Below, piece by piece: positions 6,286-11,226 of a DNA stretch of 11,226 nucleotides. Both the position numbers and the translations under genes were made by a program. The notes beneath the pieces were generated by a model. It was given only the letters and a program-made list of their open reading frames with translations, was not told the DNA's origin and ran no database searches. Source of the stretch: Bacillota bacterium (GTDB lineage Bacteria; Bacillota; Sulfobacillia; JAJZYS01; JAJYTV01); NCBI GenBank assembly GCA_021792885.1, contig JAJYTV010000031.1, forward strand, positions 1 through 11,226, in the 5' to 3' direction. Position 1 is the first letter of the stretch. Every line of letters starts with the position of its first letter.

Positions 6286-7161
6286 TCAGTTGGGCTCCAT
6301 GTACATGCCGCCTTGCAGCGTGAAGCCGTGCGTCGCCGTGGGGAACGTGTCCGCCGGGTAGGAGGAGAAGCTCTGCTCCGGCGCTGTGCCGACGGCGATC
6401 AGGTGCCGGTAGTCCTGCATGGTCATCGCCGGCGACCCCTGGCGGACCGTTTGCAGCCAGTGGACGAAGGACGCCTCAGGCACCGCGTGCACATGGAAGA
6501 CCATGTGGGCGAACCCCCGGCCGGAGAAGTTCGCGCTGTTGCCGCGGTAGACGCCGGCCTTCCCGGCCTGCAGGTAGAGCGGCAGCACCCTGCCCGGCAT
6601 CGTGTATTCCATGCCGCCGAGCTGCGGCACCCAGAACGTGTTCATCGGCGAGTTCGCGGTCAGCTCGAAGAGCACGGGCACCCCGACGGGCACGTCGATG
6701 TAGTTCACCGTCGCGACGCCCTGCTGCGGATACTGGAAGAGCCACTTGTAATCGAGCGACGTCACGTCGATCACGAGCGGGTGCTTCGCGGGCGGCAGGC
6801 GGTCGAGGGCGAAGGTCTGCTGCACGGTCGGCACGGCGAGGATGATCACGATCAGGACGGGAACGGCGAACAGCACGAACTCGAGCAGGCGGCTGCTGTG
6901 CCAGAGCGGGAGATACGGCGCCCGGCTACCGGGCTTCTCACGGAAGCGGTAGAGGGTGACGGCGAAGAGGACCAGGACGAACAGGATGACGATGCCCATC
7001 GCGACGGAGGCCGTCTCGATCAGGTGCAGTTCGCTGCGGGCGACCGGGCCGGCGGGGTCGAGTACGACGTAATGCTGACCGCAGCCGGCGGTGAGCAGGC
7101 CCGCTGCGACAACCGTCAAGGGCAATAGGAAACGAAACCACCGAGAACGGTGGCGTCTCAC
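6286..7161 (-). CDS. qoxA: Quinol oxidase subunit II (lipoprotein, CuA-less)
   Basis: The 291-residue protein has a basic N-terminus, a signal helix and a lipobox (LLTAGC, C27), two membrane helices (about 52-71 and 92-111) and an outer cupredoxin domain (about 128-228). In cytochrome c oxidases CuA is held by C-x3-C-x3-H-x2-M and an upstream His. Here the segment reads S209-x3-S213-x3-F217-x2-M220, and the upstream position is in PMNTFWVP with no His, so the CuA centre cannot form. This pattern is shared with CyoA/QoxA and assigns the complex to quinol oxidation. The start is GTG 7161, with AAGGAGG six bases upstream. The frame stays open to 7314, but that extension has no ribosome site and would bury the signal peptide. 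First gene of the operon. Confidence 0.95.
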   Translation of the reverse strand: MRRHRSRWFRFLLPLTVVAAGLLTAGCGQHYVVLDPAGPVARSELHLIETASVAMGIVILFVLVLFAVTLYRFREKPGSRAPYLPLWHSSRLLEFVLFAVPVLIVIILAVPTVQQTFALDRLPPAKHPLVIDVTSLDYKWLFQYPQQGVATVNYIDVPVGVPVLFELTANSPMNTFWVPQLGGMEYTMPGRVLPLYLQAGKAGVYRGNSANFSGRGFAHMVFHVHAVPEASFVHWLQTVRQGSPAMTMQDYRHLIAVGTAPEQSFSSYPADTFPTATHGFTLQGGMYMEPN

Positions 7162-7547
7162 AGGACCCCTCCTTGTGACGGGTTTCGCAAGCAATGGGAG
7201 GCGGGCCCCTAATATACGGATCGGATGTCCCCCAAAATTGCTGGTCGCTGCATGCAATTCCTTGCGGAAATGAAGTTTAACGCATGAAAGCCCTGCAGGA
7301 GGGTCACGCATCACAACTTCGTGGGTCGTTTGTCTCTCCGGCGGATCTCACGGATGGGCCTGTGCTCGTCCCATATCTATGTGACGCGTAGCCTACTTTG
7401 TGCCGCATCGTGGCAATATGGTATGGGGGTATGGGAGTGGCGCGTGCGCGGTACACTGACCGCGCGTCGCGCGCTCACCGCGGCAGTGGGCTCTTTGCCC
7501 GTGCGCCCGCCGGCCTGCGCGAGGTATGCCTGGAGGGGGGTGACCGC
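7162..7547. promoter_or_regulatory. Divergent control region between qoxA and the aquaporin gene
   Basis: I see no convincing gene in these 386 bp, although weak open frames cross it. The stretch 7205-7285 is clearly more AT-rich than the rest of the window, as expected for a promoter. On the minus strand TATATT (plus 7211-7216) could be the qox -10 box, with no good -35. An inverted repeat AATTGC-N12-GCAATT (7236-7241 and 7254-7259) lies just upstream and could bind a regulator. On the plus strand TACACT (7452-7457) is a weak -10 candidate for the aquaporin gene. No terminator or riboswitch was recognised. Confidence 0.4.
7168..7174 (-). promoter_or_regulatory. Ribosome binding site that decides the qoxA GTG start
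   Basis: AAGGAGG on the minus strand, with a 6-base spacer to GTG 7161, is a near-perfect Shine-Dalgarno match. It rules in the GTG start and the lipoprotein signal peptide over the longer open frame that begins at 7314. Confidence 0.85.
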
Positions 7548-8387
7548 GTGGCGAGCGCCGATCCGACCTGGCACTGGCGGGCGTACGCCGCCGAGTTCCT
7601 CGGGACGTTCCTCCTGGTCCTCCTCGGCCTCAGCGCCGTCATCTTCGACTTCGGTCCGGGCTCGCCGGTCGCCGCTTGGCTGCCCGATCCCTTCCTCCGC
7701 CGCCTGCTGACCGGGTTCCTCTTCGGCAGCGTGGGCGCGCTCTTGGCCCTGAGTCCGGCTGGGCGCATCTCCGGAGCCCATCTCGATCCGGTGCTCTCGT
7801 GGGCGTTCTGGTCCGTCGGCAGCCTGCGCCTGCGCGATGCCGTGCTCTATACGGCGGCCCAAGGCGCGGGGGCCGTGCTCGCCGCGCTCGCCCTGCCGCC
7901 GCTCTGGGGGGCGTTCGGACGCGCCGTGCTCTACGGCGCAACCGTGCCGGCCGCCGCGACCGGTCCGTGGGCAGCCGTGCTCGGCGAGGCGATCGCGACG
8001 TTCCTGCTCGTCGGCGGCATCCTGTGGTTCGTCGGGCATCCCCGGCTGCGGGCGTTCACCCCGGCGCTGATCCCGCCGCTCGTGGCGGTGCTCGTCGCGA
8101 TCGAGGCGCCCTACAGCGGGACCTCGATGAATCCGGCGCGCACCCTCGGCCCCGCGATCCCCTCGCACACGCTCGGCGTGCTCTGGATCTATCTCCTGGG
8201 GCCGCTTCTCGGGGCGCTCTGCGCCGCGCTCGCGACGGCCCGCCAGGGACGCGTGCACGTGGCGAAGCTGGCCCACCACGCGCACGATCCCCTCGGCCGC
8301 TTCCACGGTCCCGCGTCCGGGAGCGTCACGGTCCAGCTGCGCCGCAGGGTGCAGGGCGCTCTCGGCGCGGTCAAGCGCCCCAGATAG
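7548..8387 (+). CDS. MIP/aquaporin-family channel with divergent first NPA motif
   Basis: The 279-residue membrane protein has six hydrophobic helices and two half-helix loops of the major intrinsic protein family. It begins with the typical AEFLGTF (15-21). The second signature is normal: GTSMNPARTLGPA, with N195-P196-A197 and the selectivity-filter Arg198. The first loop reads SGAHLDPVLSW, so N-P-A is replaced by D80-P81-V82. The helix-5 filter position that is His in AqpZ seems to be Val183. Water or small neutral solute transport is the family role; specificity is unknown and probably altered. A C-terminal tail of about 45 residues is basic and His-rich. GTG 7548 is chosen because GGAGGGGGGTGA (7532-7543) precedes it and the protein then starts just before helix 1. 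The next gene begins 10 bp after the stop, so they are probably co-transcribed. Confidence 0.88.
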   Translation: MASADPTWHWRAYAAEFLGTFLLVLLGLSAVIFDFGPGSPVAAWLPDPFLRRLLTGFLFGSVGALLALSPAGRISGAHLDPVLSWAFWSVGSLRLRDAVLYTAAQGAGAVLAALALPPLWGAFGRAVLYGATVPAAATGPWAAVLGEAIATFLLVGGILWFVGHPRLRAFTPALIPPLVAVLVAIEAPYSGTSMNPARTLGPAIPSHTLGVLWIYLLGPLLGALCAALATARQGRVHVAKLAHHAHDPLGRFHGPASGSVTVQLRRRVQGALGAVKRPR

Positions 8388-8397
8388 GAGTGAGCAG

Positions 8398-9411
8398 ATG
8401 CAGCGAGCCGCTGTCCGCGATGTCACCTACGGAGGGGCTGGTGCAATCGCGCTTGAGGCCGGCCGCTACCAGGCGATCGTGCTGCCCTCGATCGGCGGCC
8501 ATCTCGTCGCGCTGCGCGACGAGTTGGCGGGACTGCGCTTTCTGCGCGAACCGCTGGCGCACGAAGGGGACGACCTCTCCCGCTACCGCGAGGACCCGAT
8601 CCCCTACGGCGTGCCGCTGCTCTTCCCGCCGAACCGCATCGCCGACGGGCGCTTCACCTTCGGCGGGCACACCTACCGCTTCCCGATCAACGAGCCCGCA
8701 CTGCGAAACCACCTGCACGGCTTCTTCGCGAAGGACGCGTGGGAGGTCACAGCGCGGGAGGTCGAAGGCGAGTCCGCGCGCCTCGTTCTGCGCCGCCGCC
8801 TGCGCGACGGCGACGAGGTCTACAGCCTCTTTCCGCATCCTCTGACGCTCGAACTCCACCACACGCTCACGCCGGAGGGTCTGCGCCACGAATTGCGTGT
8901 GCGCAACGACGGGGAGCGGCCGATGCCGCTGCTCGTGGGCTTCCACACCGCCCTCAAGATCCCGTTCGCGCCCGAAGGCTCCGCGACCGACTGCAGCGTC
9001 GCGATGAACCTCGGCCCGCAGTGGGAACTCTCCGAGCGCAAGCTCCCGACCGGCCGGCAGATCCCTTTGGGCGCCATGGCGCAGGCCATCGCGCAGGGGG
9101 GCGGCGATCCCTTCGCACACCCCGTCGACGCGCTCTTCGACGCGGCGCCCGGCGAGGGGCCGAACGAGTGTAGCGTCCTCGACCGCAGGACCGGCATGCG
9201 CTTTCTGTACCAGACGGATAGGGCCTACCGCGCCTGGATGCTCTGGAACGGCGACGGGCGCAGCGGCTTTCTCTGCGCCGAACCGATGACTTGCCTCGTG
9301 AACGCGCCGAATCTGGCCCTCCCTGCCGCGGTGAGCGGCATGCAGGCCCTCGCGCCGGGCGCGCAGTGGTCCGCGTTGAGCCGCCTCTTCGCGCGGGAGG
9401 AGGGAGCCTAG
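8398..9411 (+). CDS. Aldose 1-epimerase (mutarotase)-family protein
   Basis: The 337-residue protein shows the galactose-mutarotase beta-sandwich pattern. Candidate active-site residues are R80 in FPPNRI (substrate-binding), H107 in NHLHGF (with H105 nearby), H183 in VGFHTALKIPF, and the general base E295 in CAEPMT, followed by VNAPN. In this order they match the Arg/His/His/Glu set of known GalM enzymes, so catalysis is likely. The family interconverts alpha and beta anomers of free sugars; some members act on sugar phosphates, and the substrate here cannot be told. No signal peptide is seen, so it should be cytosolic. ATG 8398 has AGGAG seven bases upstream. It lies 10 bp after the channel gene in the same direction, and its stop codon overlaps that of the convergent dacB-like gene. 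Confidence 0.9.
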   Translation: MQRAAVRDVTYGGAGAIALEAGRYQAIVLPSIGGHLVALRDELAGLRFLREPLAHEGDDLSRYREDPIPYGVPLLFPPNRIADGRFTFGGHTYRFPINEPALRNHLHGFFAKDAWEVTAREVEGESARLVLRRRLRDGDEVYSLFPHPLTLELHHTLTPEGLRHELRVRNDGERPMPLLVGFHTALKIPFAPEGSATDCSVAMNLGPQWELSERKLPTGRQIPLGAMAQAIAQGGGDPFAHPVDALFDAAPGEGPNECSVLDRRTGMRFLYQTDRAYRAWMLWNGDGRSGFLCAEPMTCLVNAPNLALPAAVSGMQALAPGAQWSALSRLFAREEGA

Positions 9412-11226
9412 TTCGCAAACGCCGGCGGCGTGATGACGGGCGCGTAGGAGCTGCCCGCGGGAAGGCCGCTGCGCAGCACCACAACGGCGTACGGCGTGCC
9501 GCTCGGGCCGCTCGTGTAACCCACGAAGGCCTGCGTGCCGGGGGCGTCGACGCGCCAGAGCCCGCCCTTCCCCAGCGCGCGGACGAGCGGCTGCTCCTTT
9601 GGCGCGCCATAGGCCCTGGCGAGCAGCTGCGCAACGCTGAGCGGCGTCATGTAGTCGTTCATCGCCGTACCGGTGGGGTCTGGCAAGATATCCTCCGGGC
9701 CCGCGGCCGCTGCGATTGCCTTCGTCGCTCCCGTGCCGAGCAGAAGTCCCACCTGCGCCGCGATCGCGCTCGAGGACTGCGTGAGCATCGGGGAGGCGAG
9801 CTGCGCGAGGGAACTTCCCGGCAGGCTCGCGAGGACCGTTGCCTGTCCATCGGGCGGCGCCGCCGCCACGGCGTCGCTCGCGACCTGCACTCCGGCGGCC
9901 CGCAAGGCATCGCGGAACAGGATCGCCCCGAGCCGGCCAGGGTCCGGCGGGGCGATCTGCAGCCGGACCGTCGTGCCGACCGGGACCTGTCCCGCCAGGA
10001 TGTAGGCGTCCGTACCGCGCTGCCATGTAGCGGTGGCGCTCGCGGGGCCGCCGCTCGCACCGACCGCCTGATTCACGATCGTGATCGGGGCGTCCTGCGG
10101 TGTGACCTGGTACTGCGCCCTCGCGCCGGGCGCCGTGGCGCGCAGCGTCAAGGTCACGGCGTCCCCGCCCACCAGGAGGCGGGAAGCCGGCGGCAGGTAG
10201 CCCTGGCCCAACGCTTCGTAGACCGCGCCGTTCGGCCAGCGCAGGACGCCCTTCGACCCGACGGGCCCCTGCGCGTACTCCACGGGCCCCGTCACCGACC
10301 GGATGCCCGCAGCCTGCACCGCCTGCGCCAGCGCCGCGAGATCCACCTGCGTGATTCCCGGGTCGAGGCTCCCGTCGAGCAGGATCGGGCCTGCGAGCGT
10401 CCCGCCCTGCACGGGTCCGAGCGCCTGCACCGTGACCGGCGGGAAGCCCGCGCTGCCGCTCGCGAGCGCCGCGTCGAGCAGCGCGAGTCGCGGCACCCAG
10501 GCCGTGCGGATCAGCGTCTGCCCGTTCTGCTGCCAGACGACCTGCCCGCTCTGCAGGTCGATCACCGCGCCGCCCGTGACGGCGCCAGGAGCGGCCGGCA
10601 GGTTCGCAAGGGCCGCGAGCGGGGGCATCGGCGCCGTCGCCTGCGCCTGGGCGCCCTGGGCGGAGACCTTCAGGTTCGGATAGACGGCAAGATCCTCCGT
10701 CATCTGGTCGATCGGTCCCTGGTACCCGTCGAGCTGCTTCGTCAGGGGACCTTCCGCCAGGATGGCGAACGCGATCTGATCGCCGTTCGCCGCGGTCGCG
10801 TAGCCGACGTAGTTCCACTGGTTCTCGAGGTTGCCGGTCTTCAGCCAGACCCGGCCGGCGGCCGGCGTCCCGACGAAGTGGCCGCAGATCACGCCGCAAA
10901 CCTTCGGGTTCGGGTTGCCCGCCTGCATCATCGACTGCTCGAACGCGGAGAACCAGGGCTCGGACGCGGCGTAGGCGAGCATGCGCACGACATCCTGCGC
11001 GCTGCGCAGGTTGAGCGGAGAGAGGCCGGACCCGTCCGCCTGCAGCGGCTGGGGCCCGATCCCCGACGCCCTGACGAACGCCGCCATCGCCGCCGCGGCC
11101 GTCGCGGGGGAGCCGACGCCGCTGCGGGCGGCGCCGAGCATGAAGTAAAGGTTGTCCGCCATCAGATTGACGGAGTAGCGGTTCTGCGTCTGCAGGAGGG
11201 CACTCAGCCGCGGCGAGTGGTGCACC
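9408..11226 (-). CDS. dacB: PBP4/DacB-type D-Ala-D-Ala carboxypeptidase (S13), N-terminus missing, with a degenerate second S13-like domain
   Basis: The gene runs off the right edge, so the signal peptide and SxxK serine motif are not visible; 606 codons minus the stop remain. Residues are counted from the GTG codon at 11225. About 1-165 is the end of an S13 transpeptidase-like domain: S18-V19-N20 (SxN motif, within SPRLSALLQTQNRYSVN), DGSGLS (64-69), TPAAGRVWLKTG with K129-T130-G131. From about 215 to the end a second S13-like module follows: GAVIDLQSGQVVW, the DGSLDPGITQVDLAALAQAV segment, APPDPGRLGAILF and a DPTG segment. Its catalytic motifs are gone: WVPR at SxxK, S484-S-S at SxN, and no KTG. 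A C110-x3-C114 pair precedes the KTG. The first domain should trim peptidoglycan peptides outside the membrane; the second may be structural or bind a ligand. TAG overlaps the epimerase TAG at CTAG 9408-9411. Confidence 0.88.
   Translation of the reverse strand, partial: VHHSPRLSALLQTQNRYSVNLMADNLYFMLGAARSGVGSPATAAAAMAAFVRASGIGPQPLQADGSGLSPLNLRSAQDVVRMLAYAASEPWFSAFEQSMMQAGNPNPKVCGVICGHFVGTPAAGRVWLKTGNLENQWNYVGYATAANGDQIAFAILAEGPLTKQLDGYQGPIDQMTEDLAVYPNLKVSAQGAQAQATAPMPPLAALANLPAAPGAVTGGAVIDLQSGQVVWQQNGQTLIRTAWVPRLALLDAALASGSAGFPPVTVQALGPVQGGTLAGPILLDGSLDPGITQVDLAALAQAVQAAGIRSVTGPVEYAQGPVGSKGVLRWPNGAVYEALGQGYLPPASRLLVGGDAVTLTLRATAPGARAQYQVTPQDAPITIVNQAVGASGGPASATATWQRGTDAYILAGQVPVGTTVRLQIAPPDPGRLGAILFRDALRAAGVQVASDAVAAAPPDGQATVLASLPGSSLAQLASPMLTQSSSAIAAQVGLLLGTGATKAIAAAAGPEDILPDPTGTAMNDYMTPLSVAQLLARAYGAPKEQPLVRALGKGGLWRVDAPGTQAFVGYTSGPSGTPYAVVVLRSGLPAGSSYAPVITPPAFAN

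Noticed and set aside
6286..7161. Reading the operon as an aa3 cytochrome c oxidase (ctaCDEF)
   Set aside because: Subunit II lacks five of the six CuA ligand positions and has no fused cytochrome c domain; the quinol oxidase assignment fits better.
7162..7314. N-terminal extension of qoxA to 7314 (51 more residues)
   Set aside because: No ribosome site at that start, and the extension would place the lipoprotein signal peptide inside the protein; GTG 7161 has AAGGAGG at ideal spacing.
7398..7547. N-terminal extension of the aquaporin gene to ATG 7398
   Set aside because: The extra 50 residues are not membrane-like and have no family match; GTG 7548 has a strong ribosome site and begins just before helix 1.
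8371..10899. Long minus-strand open frame of 842 codons across the epimerase and PBP4 genes
   Set aside because: Arg/Gly/Ala/Pro-rich translation typical of an out-of-frame shadow in GC-rich DNA; it overlaps two genes with clear family motifs.
1..11226. Mobile elements, CRISPR arrays, tRNA or rRNA genes
   Set aside because: No transposase or integrase motifs, no regularly spaced repeats, and no recognisable structural RNA sequence were found on either strand.

Overview
The window is a GC-rich (by eye well over 60% GC), densely coding stretch of bacterial chromosome. Several traits point to a high-GC, Gram-positive-like (Bacillota-type) aerobe: strong AGGAGG-type ribosome binding sites, frequent GTG/TTG starts, two lipoprotein signal peptides on respiratory proteins, and a QoxABCD-type menaquinol oxidase. 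The taxonomic call is an inference from gene content only. No rRNA, tRNA, CRISPR array, insertion sequence or phage gene was seen.

Layout: (1) 1-299, the 3' end of an unrecognised + strand gene. (2) 303-1580, a divergent pair: a TetR-family repressor (-) and a DJ-1/PfpI-family protein of the isonitrile-hydratase type (+). They are separated by 87 bp holding two near-identical 16-bp palindromes whose centres lie 30 bp apart. (3) 1588-7161, a five-gene minus-strand operon read from 7161 down to 1588: qoxA-qoxB-qoxC-qoxD for an aa3/bo3-type quinol oxidase, then a lipoprotein resembling PQQ-dependent alcohol dehydrogenases. (4) 7162-7547, the divergent control region. (5) 7548-9411, a plus-strand pair: an aquaporin-family channel with an aberrant first NPA motif, and an aldose 1-epimerase-family protein. 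(6) 9408-11226, the 3' part of a minus-strand PBP4/DacB-type D,D-carboxypeptidase (family S13). It overlaps the epimerase stop codon and carries a second, catalytically dead S13-like domain.

How the genes may work together: oxidase subunit II has lost the CuA ligands and subunit I keeps the quinol-site residues, so the enzyme should oxidise (mena)quinol, not cytochrome c. The last gene of the operon encodes a membrane-anchored eight-bladed quinoprotein with PQQ/metal-site motifs, including an Asp-x-Asp pair typical of lanthanide-type enzymes. A short chain of substrate -> quinoprotein -> quinone pool -> aa3 oxidase, encoded as one unit, is a reasonable hypothesis and the main item of interest. 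The other points to check are the DPV aquaporin, the duplicated PBP4 and the twin-operator TetR switch.
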